A stretch of 64,000 nt of DNA from a virus: the IMG/VR virus record IMGVR_UViG_3300043409_001491, positions 41,902-105,901 of that record. One strand, written 5' to 3'. A model generated the notes under the pieces. The model saw only the letters and a program-made list of their open reading frames with translations, ran no database searches and was not told the DNA's origin. The position numbers and the translations under genes were made by a program. Positions 25,699 to 34,800 of the stretch are shown here, piece after piece. The stretch's first letter is position 1. Each line of letters begins with the position of its first letter.

Positions 25699-26865
25699 AT
25701 GTCAGAACAAGATAAAGATATAGCCAAGAACTATCCAGGTTCAGGTGGCTCAGGAGCAGAACTTAACTCCCAGGGCTCACTCGTATCAGGTGGTGTTGGT
25801 AGTGCTACAGGTCTAGACTCAGCAGCAGCGTCTGTTGGATCACAACTTGGTAACACAGCAACAGCAAACTTTGGTGTAACAACTGGAGCAAATGCTGTAA
25901 ACCCAACTGGGGCAGCAGGTGGTATTCTTGCACCAGAACAGGCTCGTCGCTTCATCGACTACGTGTGGGATGCAACAGTACTCGCCAAAGATGGTCGTAA
26001 AGTTACAATGAGAGCAAACACAATGGAAATCGAAAAGGTTAACGTTGGAGAGCGTGTCATTCGTGCAGCAGCGCAGGGTAGTCCAAACTACACAAACGCT
26101 GGTGCAACATTTACAAAGGTAGAACTTACTACAAAGAAGATTCGTCTTGATTGGGAAGTTTCTACAGAATCATTAGAAGACAATATTGAAGGTGGAGCAC
26201 TTGAAGATCATCTAGTTCGCTTGATGACAAATGCATTCGCAAACGATATTGAAGACCTTGCCATTAATGGTGATGGTGCTACAGGTGATTTCCTTTCAAT
26301 CATGAACGGTTTCGTAAAGCAGACTACAGATTCTGTATACACAGGTGGACAGTATGTAAACGATGCTCATGAGTCAGTTGTTACTGTAACAAGTGATGCT
26401 TGGACACCAACGGTAATGCAGAATATTATTCTTGCAATGCCACGTAAGTATCGTGCAGTTAAGTCGAACCTAAAGTTCTACGCTGGTACAGATGCTTTCC
26501 AGGGTATCGTTGCAAACAACGGTACACTTGGCGACGCAATTGCAGAAGCATTTGCTGGTCGTCCAGCAGGTACACCTGCAAACCGTCAAGACTACCTTGA
26601 TGGAAACGCACAGACAATTGGTAATGCACGTACAACTCGTGTATTAGGAATTGATGTAATGGAAGTTCCTTACTACCCAGATGGTTTCGTCGACTTGACA
26701 TTCCCATCAAACCGTGTATGGGGATTCCAGCGTGATATTACTGTAAACCGTGAATACAAGCCAAAGAAGGATACAATTGAATACACAGTATTCGTCCGCT
26801 TTGGTATTCAATGGGAAGAACTAGATGCAGTTGCTTATGCAGATGCAAACTCTACTTCTGAGTAA
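25699..26865 (+). CDS. Major capsid protein (HK97 fold)
   Basis: A 388-residue protein. A Gly/Ala/Ser-rich N-terminal ~75 residues (GSGGSGAELNS...) is followed by the folded part from ILAPEQARRFIDYVWDATVLAKDGRKV. Then come VELTTKKIRLDWEVSTESLEDNIEGG with NAFANDIEDLAINGDG (E-loop/spine-helix signature), MPRKYRAVKSNLKFYAGTD, RVLGIDVMEVPYYPDGF and a C-terminal strand FVRFGIQWEELDAVAY. This order is typical of HK97-type major capsid proteins. The N-terminal segment may be removed by the upstream protease. The ribosome-binding site is CTAGGAGGTG. A strong terminator follows, which fits high-level capsid production. Confidence 0.92.
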   Translation: MSEQDKDIAKNYPGSGGSGAELNSQGSLVSGGVGSATGLDSAAASVGSQLGNTATANFGVTTGANAVNPTGAAGGILAPEQARRFIDYVWDATVLAKDGRKVTMRANTMEIEKVNVGERVIRAAAQGSPNYTNAGATFTKVELTTKKIRLDWEVSTESLEDNIEGGALEDHLVRLMTNAFANDIEDLAINGDGATGDFLSIMNGFVKQTTDSVYTGGQYVNDAHESVVTVTSDAWTPTVMQNIILAMPRKYRAVKSNLKFYAGTDAFQGIVANNGTLGDAIAEAFAGRPAGTPANRQDYLDGNAQTIGNARTTRVLGIDVMEVPYYPDGFVDLTFPSNRVWGFQRDITVNREYKPKKDTIEYTVFVRFGIQWEELDAVAYADANSTSE

Positions 26866-26886
26866 TACTCATAACTAGTTGATTTG

Positions 26887-26917
26887 GGGGGGCGGTGTAA
26901 CAACTGCCCCCCTTCTT
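26887..26917 (+). terminator. Intrinsic terminator after the capsid gene
   Basis: GGGGGGC (26887-26893) pairs with GCCCCCC (26906-26912), with the loop closed by extra G.T/G.C pairs, followed by TTCTT. The T-tract is short, so some read-through is likely. Confidence 0.75.
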
Positions 26918-26924
26918 CACATTC

Positions 26925-26933
26925 TGGTATAAT
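26925..26933 (+). promoter_or_regulatory. Extended -10 promoter restarting transcription after the capsid terminator
   Basis: TGGTATAAT lies directly behind the terminator and 16 nt before the ATG at 26950; AGGAGG (26939-26944) is the ribosome-binding site. Confidence 0.72.
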
Positions 26934-26949
26934 AACTTAGGAGGATATG

Positions 26950-27285
26950 ATGATTACAATTGAGGAATTAGTTACAAAAACAGTTTTTGAGTTAAAGTCC
27001 TATGCCAAAAAGAATAATATTAATCTAGATGGGGCAACAACAAAAATACAGATATTGGAAACAATAGGAAGTTTTATTCCAGATCCCAACAAAGAGGTTA
27101 TTGAGCCAAGCAAAACAAATGAGAAAATTGCAATACATTCAAGTAAAAGTATGCATTGGGTAAAGGTTGGCCAACTAACCCCAGGTTATAATATTGTAAC
27201 CAAAGAAGCATCAGAAAAATGGCTAACACGTAAGCAGGTCCGCCTTGCGACACCTGAAGAATTAGCGAATTATTACGGTAAATAA
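26950..27285 (+). CDS. SAP/Rho-N-like small head-completion protein
   Basis: A 111-residue protein. The first ~45 residues (IEELVTKTVFELKSYAKKNN ... GATTKIQILETIGSFIP) form the helix-turn-helix of SAP/HeH/Rho-N-type small domains that pack against DNA or partner proteins. The C-terminal part (HWVKVGQLTPGYNIVTKEASEKWLTRKQVRLATPEEL) looks like a globular tail often found in genes just after phage capsid genes. The ATG at 26950 is preferred over 26947 because it is 5 nt from AGGAGG. The stop overlaps the next ATG (TAATG), so it belongs to the neck operon. A role in head completion or connection is inferred. Confidence 0.6.
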   Translation: MITIEELVTKTVFELKSYAKKNNINLDGATTKIQILETIGSFIPDPNKEVIEPSKTNEKIAIHSSKSMHWVKVGQLTPGYNIVTKEASEKWLTRKQVRLATPEELANYYGK

Positions 27286-28262
27286 TGCAAATACTTAGAC
27301 TTCCCCCATATCCATTAACCCTTTCTTATACAGTTCCAGATGCATCTACAGAGTATATTATTGTAATTGATGATCTATTGGAACAGACAGAACTTGAGGT
27401 TATTCGTGTTTCTAATGCTCAAAAGGTTTTAACTTATACCCTTACTGACAATTTTCTTAAATATGACAAGTCTTATCCCGTTACAATTTACGAAAGCATT
27501 ACAGTATCTGGAGTTCAAGATATTCGTGGAGATATTGTTCTAGAAGACAATCTAGACATTGTAAGACCATATGTAGATCCAGCAACACTTGGAACAACTC
27601 CAACAGAAATTACAGAATATACAGAGTATGAGAATCTTGCAAGAGCAATAATTGATTCAGTTGTGGGTGGCTTTTATTATAAGAGAACCTACCTAGAAGT
27701 TGTTGGCCAAGGAACTGACTACATTCCGCTATGGGATAAAGTACATAAAATTTTAACGGTACACGAAAATGCAGAACTGGTATATGACTCATCAGAAACT
27801 CCAGCAGCATTAACTACATATAACTATTTAATAACAAAAGACAAGACTGCAATTACAAAGGATCCTGTAGAAACAGTAGATGCTTTAAACCGTGCAGAAA
27901 GAAAACCCGCAAGAATACCATTAGGATACTCAGACTCAATCTCTTTATTTGATACAGAAGACAGCGGAAACGTTCAAACGGTTAGTGGTGGAGTAGCATT
28001 TTCTGAGGGAACAGATTATATTATTCTTCTAGAAACTGGATATAAGGTAGTACCATATGATATTCAAGACGCAACAAAGATGTTAATAAATGATATTAAG
28101 TGTGGAAGACTTGATTATTATAAGAGATACGTAAAAGCCTATAGCACAGAGCAATTTAAGATTGAATATGATAAGAGATTGCTTGATGGAACTGGTAACA
28201 TTCTAGTAGATAAGATTTTAAACAAGTACCTTAATAACATTGTCAAGCCTGGGATTTTATAA
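27285..28262 (+). CDS. Head-tail adaptor/neck protein (inferred)
   Basis: A 325-residue protein. The N-terminal ~95 residues look like an Ig-type sandwich (LSYTVPDASTEYIIVIDDLL ... YPVTIYESITVSGV). After TEITEYTEYENLARAIIDSVVGGFYYKRTYLEVVGQG the sequence fits an adaptor core, with an alpha-helical end (DATKMLINDIKCGRLDYYKRYVKAYSTEQFKIEYDKRLL). This is the first large gene after capsid and SAP-like genes and before three further small neck-type genes, so it probably sits between portal and tail. Overlap with both neighbours (TAATG at each end) shows translational coupling. The family is not recognised with certainty. Confidence 0.6.
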   Translation: MQILRLPPYPLTLSYTVPDASTEYIIVIDDLLEQTELEVIRVSNAQKVLTYTLTDNFLKYDKSYPVTIYESITVSGVQDIRGDIVLEDNLDIVRPYVDPATLGTTPTEITEYTEYENLARAIIDSVVGGFYYKRTYLEVVGQGTDYIPLWDKVHKILTVHENAELVYDSSETPAALTTYNYLITKDKTAITKDPVETVDALNRAERKPARIPLGYSDSISLFDTEDSGNVQTVSGGVAFSEGTDYIILLETGYKVVPYDIQDATKMLINDIKCGRLDYYKRYVKAYSTEQFKIEYDKRLLDGTGNILVDKILNKYLNNIVKPGIL

Positions 28263-28708
28263 TGGAATCATGCGAAGATACAGACTTCATGTATCCCATG
28301 AAAGCAGATGTCTACTATCCAATAGTTGAACAAGGTGCTTATGGCAATGTTCAAAAAACTTGGGTTTTTAATAAAACAATAATTTGTAATTTTTCTAAAG
28401 ATGGAACGGTAGACGAAGAAGTAAAGCCAAATGTAAACATAACATTAAAAAAAGTCTTAATGGGAAGAACAAAAAAAGACATTAGATTCTCACAAGAAAA
28501 CAATGCAGACGCAATAACAAACGTAGTCATAACAAACATTAGAACAAGAACAGATGTTCCCCTGTATATAGAGACTTCTGGAGTTAGGGCTGGTAAATCA
28601 ACAATATACGAGATAGAGTCTCAGTCTCCAATCATAGGACCATTTGGAGATCCAGACTATTATGCTTTGGCTATCCGCCGTTCAGAGAATCAGGCATCGG
28701 ACATATAA
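28262..28708 (+). CDS. Head-closure/stopper-like neck protein (inferred)
   Basis: A 148-residue protein. Strand-rich (MKADVYYPIVEQGAYGNVQKTW ... TIICNFSKDGT ... TNVVITNIRTRTDVPLY ... STIYEIESQSPIIGPFGDPDYYALAIRRSE). Its size, place and final 'residue-rich strand' resemble the small beta-barrel head-closure proteins of siphophages. Its ATG overlaps the previous stop by one base, and its stop overlaps the next gene likewise. The role is inferred from synteny only. Confidence 0.55.
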   Translation: MESCEDTDFMYPMKADVYYPIVEQGAYGNVQKTWVFNKTIICNFSKDGTVDEEVKPNVNITLKKVLMGRTKKDIRFSQENNADAITNVVITNIRTRTDVPLYIETSGVRAGKSTIYEIESQSPIIGPFGDPDYYALAIRRSENQASDI

Positions 28709-29385
28709 TGAGAGTATCCGTAAACACTAAGCAATTTACAAAAGAAATGAACAACATTGTTGAATATTCTTTAGGATATCTAGATGGAGTAAAAGCAGGG
28801 AAGTCAGTGTTTTTTAAAAACCTTGGACTAAATGTAAAAGAAGTATTAGAAAAGTATATTGACTCAAATGCAAGGGTAAACCCTCAAGCACTCCACCACA
28901 TATATGAGTGGTCTAAAGTTGGAAGTCCAGAAGCAAGATTATATGATATAAACTATACAGTAAGCAATTTAGGATTATCATTTATGACAAACTTTAAACA
29001 ATCTTCATCAATTAAGAATGGGTCAAATGTTCCATTCTATGATAAGGCAAGAATTATGGAGCAAGGCATTTCAGTTGTGATTACTCCAAAAGATTCTAAT
29101 GTTTTGGTTTTTGAAGAAAATGGAGAAACGGTTTTTACTAAAGGTAGCGTTACGGTTGATAGTCCAGGAGGAGATGCAACCACTGGTGGTTTTGAAAATG
29201 TAGTTGATTCTTTCTTTACAAAGTATTTTACTCAAGCATTTTTAAGATCAAGCGGAGTAGCCGCATATTTAGAAAATCCAGTATTATACAAAAACAATAT
29301 TCGTGCAGGCAAAACTTCTGGAAGATCAAAGGGAGTGTCCGTAGGATATAAATGGATAACAAATGCGGGGCTAATAAATGGCTGA
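28708..29385 (+). CDS. Neck/tail-completion protein (inferred, HK97 gp10-like position)
   Basis: A 225-residue protein. The N-terminal half is helical (KQFTKEMNNIVEYSLGYLDGVKAGKSVFFKNLGLNVKEVLEKYID) and contains LHHIYEWSKVGSPEARLYDINY, which resembles the helix-and-strand layout of HK97 gp10-type neck proteins. The C-terminal half has repeated helices (FENVVDSFFTKYFTQAFLRSS). It overlaps the preceding and following genes (1 bp and 8 bp). There is no catalytic motif. It is probably a head-tail joining component; the assignment rests on order between stopper and tail-terminator. Confidence 0.55.
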   Translation: MRVSVNTKQFTKEMNNIVEYSLGYLDGVKAGKSVFFKNLGLNVKEVLEKYIDSNARVNPQALHHIYEWSKVGSPEARLYDINYTVSNLGLSFMTNFKQSSSIKNGSNVPFYDKARIMEQGISVVITPKDSNVLVFEENGETVFTKGSVTVDSPGGDATTGGFENVVDSFFTKYFTQAFLRSSGVAAYLENPVLYKNNIRAGKTSGRSKGVSVGYKWITNAGLING

Positions 29386-29965
29386 TACAAACATATTAAA
29401 TACTCCATTAATTTGGATTAATAAATACTTACAGGCAAAAGTTTCTGATGCTGCTGATTTAGATATGATTCCATTTTTCCCAACAGCGCCAACAGCAATT
29501 GATGATTTAACTGAGTCGTTTCCAGAAGGCGCACTGTGCGTATATGACAGATTGTCAAGAATGAATAAGAGTAAATTTCCACATATAAAAACAGAACAAG
29601 TTTTATATTATTTTTATGCTACAGCAGCAGACTCAGTAGTAACTATGATAAAAATACAAGAGGCTGTTTTAAGGTTAATGGATAGACTAGATGAGACAGC
29701 AGAAGAAGTAAATAATTGGTGCTCTATCCGTAAAGTTAACCTAGGTACAGCAGACAATCCCGACTTTATAAATAACATGTTCTATTTCCATAGATTTAGG
29801 GTTTACCAACTAGAAGAGGCAAGAGACATTATTGACTTTGGTACAGCAAGAACCTATGGCGGCAATAAGTTTATTATTGAGTTTGATTATCACCAAATGC
29901 CAGGGATAAATACACATACCTGGACCCCAGAAGGACTTCCAGTAGGCGGAAAAATTACTATATAA
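29378..29965 (+). CDS. Tail terminator-like protein (inferred)
   Basis: A 195-residue protein with the helix/strand mix expected of tail terminators: LIWINKYLQAKVSDAADLDMIPFFPTAP, QVLYYFYATAADSVVTMIKIQEAVLRLMDRLDETAEEVNNW, and FHRFRVYQLEEARDIIDFG. It is the last gene before the predicted tail-tube gene, the usual place of the terminator. The 8-bp overlap with the previous gene continues the operon. No domain can be named from sequence alone; the assignment is by synteny. Confidence 0.58.
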   Translation: MADTNILNTPLIWINKYLQAKVSDAADLDMIPFFPTAPTAIDDLTESFPEGALCVYDRLSRMNKSKFPHIKTEQVLYYFYATAADSVVTMIKIQEAVLRLMDRLDETAEEVNNWCSIRKVNLGTADNPDFINNMFYFHRFRVYQLEEARDIIDFGTARTYGGNKFIIEFDYHQMPGINTHTWTPEGLPVGGKITI

Positions 29966-29970
29966 AAAGA

Positions 29971-29979
29971 TGTTATAAT
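29971..29979 (+). promoter_or_regulatory. Extended -10 promoter before the tail-tube gene
   Basis: TGTTATAAT begins a 70-nt gap upstream of the tail-tube gene, which has its own AAGAGGTG ribosome-binding site. Confidence 0.68.
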
Positions 29980-30041
29980 TGTGTCTGAGGAAACAAAAAC
30001 GCCAAAATAACTTAATATCTATTTAAGAAAGAGGTGAATAA

Positions 30042-30677
30042 ATGGCTTATAGTCGTGGAACATCAACCAACATTATCGTTGGTGCTGCAGCATTCTTTAT
30101 GGCAGACTCAACTTTAGTACCAACAGTAACTCCATCATTCGTATCATCAGACTCATATAGAGAGACTCTATCTGCATCTGCAACATATGACAATGTGGGC
30201 TACACAACCAACGGACTTGAAATGCAGTTCCAACCAGACTTCGGTGAAGTCCAGGTAGACCAGATTCTTGACGTTGCGAAACTTTACAAGCAGGGAATGC
30301 AAGTTAGCGTTGCAACTGCTTTTGCTGAAGCCACTCTAGAGAACCTTCTATTGGCTCTAGCAGGCAGCAATGATGATTTGACTGGAACAAAGTCTTCATC
30401 TACTGGACGTATCTTGAACCTTTCTGCAGGAGACTTGGGCGAATGTCCAGTTGAGCGTGGTATCGTTGCGGTAGGACCAGGAACAGGCGACTGTGAAGAT
30501 TCTGCTGCAGTAGAGCGTGTATACATTGGATACCGTGCTCTATCAATTGAAAACGTAACAGTTTCAGCAAAGCGTGATGAGGCTTCAATGTTTGAAGTAT
30601 CATTCCGTCTTCTACCAGAAGACACATCAGGTGCATACGGCAAGATCATTGACCGTACACACACAGTTACATCATAA
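30042..30677 (+). CDS. Major tail tube protein (inferred)
   Basis: A 211-residue protein with the length and strand pattern of siphophage tail-tube subunits: an N-terminal segment MAYSRGTSTNIIVGAAAFFMADS, then repeated strands (TNGLEMQFQPDFGEVQVDQILDVA ... VERGIVAVGPGTGDC ... RVYIGYRALSIENVTVSAKRDEASMFEVSFRLLPE). Its codon choice looks more biased to GGT/CGT/ATC than that of its neighbours, as in abundant proteins. It has a private promoter with a conventional leader and a private terminator, which also fits high output. It precedes the two chaperone-like genes and the tape measure, the canonical position of the tail tube. Confidence 0.8.
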   Translation: MAYSRGTSTNIIVGAAAFFMADSTLVPTVTPSFVSSDSYRETLSASATYDNVGYTTNGLEMQFQPDFGEVQVDQILDVAKLYKQGMQVSVATAFAEATLENLLLALAGSNDDLTGTKSSSTGRILNLSAGDLGECPVERGIVAVGPGTGDCEDSAAVERVYIGYRALSIENVTVSAKRDEASMFEVSFRLLPEDTSGAYGKIIDRTHTVTS

Positions 30678-30681
30678 TAAT

Positions 30682-30710
30682 GTTGTAATAATCTAGTTTT
30701 AGATTACAAC
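30682..30710 (+). other. First of two tandem hairpins after the tail-tube gene
   Basis: GTTGTAAT...CTA and AGATTACAAC pair with a small bulge around a TTTT-type loop. It precedes the stronger terminator hairpin and may stabilise the mRNA 3' end. Confidence 0.5.
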
Positions 30711-30713
30711 TAG

Positions 30714-30743
30714 CCCACTTCCTTAATTGGAGGTGGGTTTTTT
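30714..30743 (+). terminator. Intrinsic terminator after the tail-tube gene
   Basis: CCCACTTCC (30714-30722) pairs with GGAGGTGGG (30729-30737) with one G.U pair, a 6-nt loop and a TTTTTT tract at 30738-30743. Confidence 0.9.
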
Positions 30744-30748
30744 GTTTG

Positions 30749-30757
30749 TGGTAGAAT
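30749..30757 (+). promoter_or_regulatory. Extended -10 promoter next to the chaperone start codon
   Basis: TGGTAGAAT is followed by 8 nt and the ATG at 30766, with no ribosome-binding site between. It stands directly after the terminator and predicts a near-leaderless mRNA. Confidence 0.65.
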
Positions 30758-30765
30758 TAAGTATA

Positions 30766-31476
30766 ATGGCAACCAGAATATACAAAAATCAAACAATATC
30801 TTTGTTTAATGGGAAAGAATTAGAAATCATACCATTAAAGATAAGATATCTTCGTGAATTTATGGAAGTATTTAAAGATATCAAACAGGCCAAAGATGAT
30901 GATGAATCTATTGCTGTATTAGTAGAGTGTGTTCGTATATGCATGAAACAATATTACCCAGAAATATCATCTAGCACTGCAGACATAGAAGATAATTTTG
31001 ATATGCCCACCATCTATAAAATACTAGATACCTCTGCTGGAATTAATATTAATGAAAAATCAGAGGAGCCCGTAAAAAATCAAGCAGAAAAAAGTGGGGA
31101 AACCTGGGAAACATTAGATTTAGCAAAACTTGAGGCAGAGGTATTTTTGCTGGGTATCTGGAAAGATTATCAAGAACTAGAAACGTCTTTATCAATGCCA
31201 GAACTAATGATGACCCTTGAAGTAATTAGAGAGTTAGATTACTCAGAAAAGAAGTTTCTTGCAGCAATTCAAGGCGTGGATTTAGACGGGGATAAAAATC
31301 AAAATAAAGGTCAAAAAGAATGGGAAGACATGAAAGCAAGAGTCTTTAGTGGTGGTAAAGCAACAGATAGCAATGATGTCTTGGCTTTACAAGGAGTTAA
31401 TGCTCAAAAAGCAGGGTTTGGAATTGGCATGGGGCTAGACTATGGCGATCAAAGAGACCCTAATGTGATGAAGTAA
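30766..31476 (+). CDS. Tail assembly chaperone, long form (GT-like)
   Basis: A 236-residue protein. Residues 1-95 (LFNGKELEIIPLKIRYLREFMEVF ... LVECVRICMKQYYPEI ... PTIYKILDTSAGI) are clearly homologous to the next, shorter gene. After ~100 the sequence becomes a charged, helical extension (ETWETLDLAKLEAEVFLLGIWKDYQELETSLSMPELMMTLEVIRELDYSEKKFLAAI). This is the architecture of the longer tail chaperone product (lambda gpGT), which recruits tail-tube subunits to the tape measure. Here the two versions are separate genes. The in-frame GTG/ATG region upstream to 30727 lies inside the terminator and is not used. It is positioned directly upstream of the tape measure region. Confidence 0.75.
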   Translation: MATRIYKNQTISLFNGKELEIIPLKIRYLREFMEVFKDIKQAKDDDESIAVLVECVRICMKQYYPEISSSTADIEDNFDMPTIYKILDTSAGININEKSEEPVKNQAEKSGETWETLDLAKLEAEVFLLGIWKDYQELETSLSMPELMMTLEVIRELDYSEKKFLAAIQGVDLDGDKNQNKGQKEWEDMKARVFSGGKATDSNDVLALQGVNAQKAGFGIGMGLDYGDQRDPNVMK

Positions 31477-31508
31477 AAAAATGAAACAACTTAAAAATAG
31501 CCTATTTG

Positions 31509-31517
31509 TGCTATAAT
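31509..31517 (+). promoter_or_regulatory. Extended -10 promoter before the short chaperone gene
   Basis: TGCTATAAT is followed by TAGGAGG (31530-31536) and the ATG at 31542; the short form is thus made from its own promoter with a strong ribosome-binding site. Confidence 0.72.
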
Positions 31518-31541
31518 TAACATAACTTATAGGAGGAACAA

Positions 31542-31859
31542 ATGTCAACAACCGTACATGAGACTGAAAAAGTCAAACTCATTGATGGAACAGAGATAAC
31601 CGTTCGCCCCCTTAAGATCTCACTTCTTCGTCCTTTCATGAAGAAGTTTGAAGGGGTGGCAAAAGTTGCGGAAGATAACGAGAAGTCTATGACTCTTCTT
31701 GTTGAGTGCGTCCAGATTGCTATGCAGCAATACAAGCCAGAATTGGCTGGAGACGTAGCAAAGTTGGAAGATCTACTTGATTTACCAACAGTTTACAAAA
31801 TTGTAGAAGCAGCATCAGGTATTAACCTGACAGCAGTTTCTGATATTCTGGCAAACTAG
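31542..31859 (+). CDS. Tail assembly chaperone, short form (G-like paralogue)
   Basis: A 105-residue protein almost entirely collinear with the N-terminal domain of the preceding gene. Shared features include PLKI-LLR-FM, D-E-S---LVECV-I-M-QY-PE, ED--D-PTVYKI and ASGIN. It ends where the homology ends, so it corresponds to the short (G-like) product that most siphophages make in excess over a frameshifted long form. I looked for a slippery sequence near its 3' end and found none obvious. It has its own promoter and AGGAGG site, which fits a higher output than the long form. The tape measure gene begins 31 bp downstream. Confidence 0.75.
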   Translation: MSTTVHETEKVKLIDGTEITVRPLKISLLRPFMKKFEGVAKVAEDNEKSMTLLVECVQIAMQQYKPELAGDVAKLEDLLDLPTVYKIVEAASGINLTAVSDILAN

Positions 31860-31890
31860 TCATATAGGCATACTAGAAGAGGTGTGAAGC

Positions 31891-34800
31891 GTGGCTGATG
31901 TCAATGCTAATATTGATATAAACATTGACTCGTCCAATGCGATATCGCAACTTAAGTCTTTACAAAGACAGATATCTCAGTTTCACACCTCTATTGCAAA
32001 ATCTAGCGAGTCGGCAGCATTAGCCCAAAGAGGTCTAGAAAAAAATCTACTTAATAGCATAAACTCTATTGGGTCTTTTTCTGCAGAATTACGCACAGTA
32101 AAAACAACTGCGGAGTCTTTTACTACAGCCCTTGAAGGAAACAAATTCTCAATGCGAGAATACTTCCGTTATGCGGGGGGATCAACTAAAACTTTTGGTA
32201 AATTATTTAGATCAGAATTTGACACAATTGGCAAGGTAGCAGAAGAGCGAGTAAAGAAACTACAAACCCAGTATATTAAAATGGGGCGTGACACTACTGG
32301 AGCAATGAAGGCAATTGCAGTAATGCCAAAATCTTTGGACATGTCAGATTACAATACAAAGATACAGGTAGCAGCACAAAAACAAGCATTATTTAATCAA
32401 TTAATGAAACAAGGTTCTACCAACCTATTGAACTTTGGTAAGAATACACAGTGGGCAGGCCGCCAGTTAATGGTTGGTTTTACAATTCCTTTGACTATTC
32501 TTGGAAGCACTGCATCAAAAACATTTATGGAGATGGAAGCCCAGGCACTTAAATTTAAAAAGGTTTATGGAGATCTCTTTACCCCACAAGCAGAAACTCA
32601 AGCAGCATTAGATGGCATTACAGAACTTGGGCAGATGTTTACAAAGTATGGGGTGGCAGTATCTTCTACTGTTGGCTTAGCAGCAGAAGCCGCTGCCGCT
32701 GGTTTCCAGGGATTAGACTTACAACGTCAAACAACAGAAGCAACAAGACTTTCTATCCTGGGTCAAATAGAAAATACCAAAGCCCTTGAAACAACCATAT
32801 CACTTCAAAATGCCTTTGGCATGTCCTCTGATAAACTTGCAGACTCAATTAACTTTCTTAACGCAGTAGAAAACCAGACAGTTGTATCACTTGATGATAT
32901 TACAACTGCAATTCCAAAAGTTGCTCCAGTTATTCAGCAACTTGGTGGAGACGTAAAAGATTTAACATTCTTTATTGCAGCAATGAAAGAGGGTGGAATT
33001 AATGCATCAGAGGGCGCTAACGCACTTAAGTCTGGCCTTGCAGCATTAATTAATCCAACCAGAAAAGCCAATGCAATGCTTTCTCAATTTGGAATTAACG
33101 CTAGAGAGATTGTTGTAAAAAATAAAGGTAACTTAAAGGCAACAGTCGTTGAATTTGCAACAGCATTAAATCAACTTGATCCACTCAATAGAGCACAGGC
33201 AATTGAACAGATGTTTGGTAAGTTCCAGTTTGCTCGTTTATCAACTCTGTTTGCAAACGTGGCTAAAGATGGAAACCAGGCTTCTCGCGTTCTTGATTTG
33301 GCAAACTCATCTGTAGAGGAACTTTCAGCCTTATCTGAAAGAGAATTAGGCATGACCGCTGAATCTTCAATGAACAAATTTAAAAAGGCTGTTGAAGATT
33401 TAAAGTTTGCTCTTATCCCAGTTGGCAAGGCATTCCTAGAAGCCGTAACCCCAATTGCAGAATTTGTTGGAAACATACTAAGTAAATTTAATGACTTGTC
33501 TGCTGGATCAAAAAAAGCAATCACACTTCTTGTTACAGTAATTGGTGGTTTAGGTCCAGTACTCCTTATGACATTTGGTTTGCTTGCAAATGGTGTTGCT
33601 AATATAATTAAACTATTCTTGACTCTTCGTCAAGGGTATCAAAGGTTAACTGGACAGTCTCAAGTACTTGGTGAACAAACACAATACTTAACAATGGAGC
33701 AATTAGATGCTGCCGCCGTTGCTCACTCACTTGATCAGGCACATGCTAAATTAACTCAAAGATTTACTCTTGAAGCAGAGGCTTTAAATAAATTAATTAT
33801 TGCTTATCAGTCTGCAGCAACAGCGGGACAAAGATTTGCAATGAACAACCCAGGCATGATGTTGCCACCTAGAGCCCCAAAGAAATTAGCAAGCGGTATT
33901 GTAAGTGTTCCAGGCAGCGGTAATAAAGATACAGTTCCTGCAATGCTTGCTCCAGGAGAAGCAGTTATCCCATCAAAATTTGCAAAGAAGTATGCTCCAC
34001 TAATTCAAGGAATGGTTGCTGGAAACATACCTGGGTACAAAGAGGGAGTCGTAAGAGACCCTGGATCTGGATCAGCAGGAAGAGTTGGAAAAGTTGTTCC
34101 AACAGTTGTTCGTCCATATTCTTCAAACGTTGGAGCCACTAAAGGTTTGGTTGACTTTTTAAATATTGATCCAGGAAATACAGCAGACGTTGTTAGTCTT
34201 TATACAAAACAAATATTAGAAGAAGCAAAAGTATCAGCACAATCTGTAGTTGTTGAAATTAACAAATGGAGACAAAACAACATGGCTGCTTTACAAAAAG
34301 CAGCAGCAGCAGTAAATGCTGGAGCAGATGCAACAACAGAGTTTGGACCATTGGTAAGCAAATTTAATCAAGATATGGAAACCGCACAGGGCCCATTTAG
34401 TCAATTTGCTAAAACTGCACAAACAATGGCTCCTAAATTATCAAAAGATTTAGTTGAAGCACAACAAAAAGCAAAAGAATTAAATTTAAATGTTAAAAAT
34501 GCTGCAGATGCTGTCAAACTTTCACAAGAATTACCAAACAATGTAATTGCTTCTAATTTGTCAAAACCAGGAAATTTTTCACAATACTCAAAAATTAGAG
34601 CAGGAGCAGGTTCTAGATTTGGAGATGACAAAGGCATTGAGTCTATGGGAATTCCTAGATTTATGTTGCCAGATATGCACCCTAGCGAAAGAGCATACAA
34701 GTTGGGAACATCTCAAGAACACGTAAGTTCTTCTGTTCAACAACAAGAGCAAGCCATAAGATTAAAAGCAGAAAGAAGCGCAAGAAAAAATGCTAGTGTG

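Noticed and set aside
31542-31900. Programmed frameshift between the short chaperone and a downstream extension
   Set aside because: No clear slippery heptamer near the stop and no chaperone-like extension after it; the long form is the separate upstream gene.
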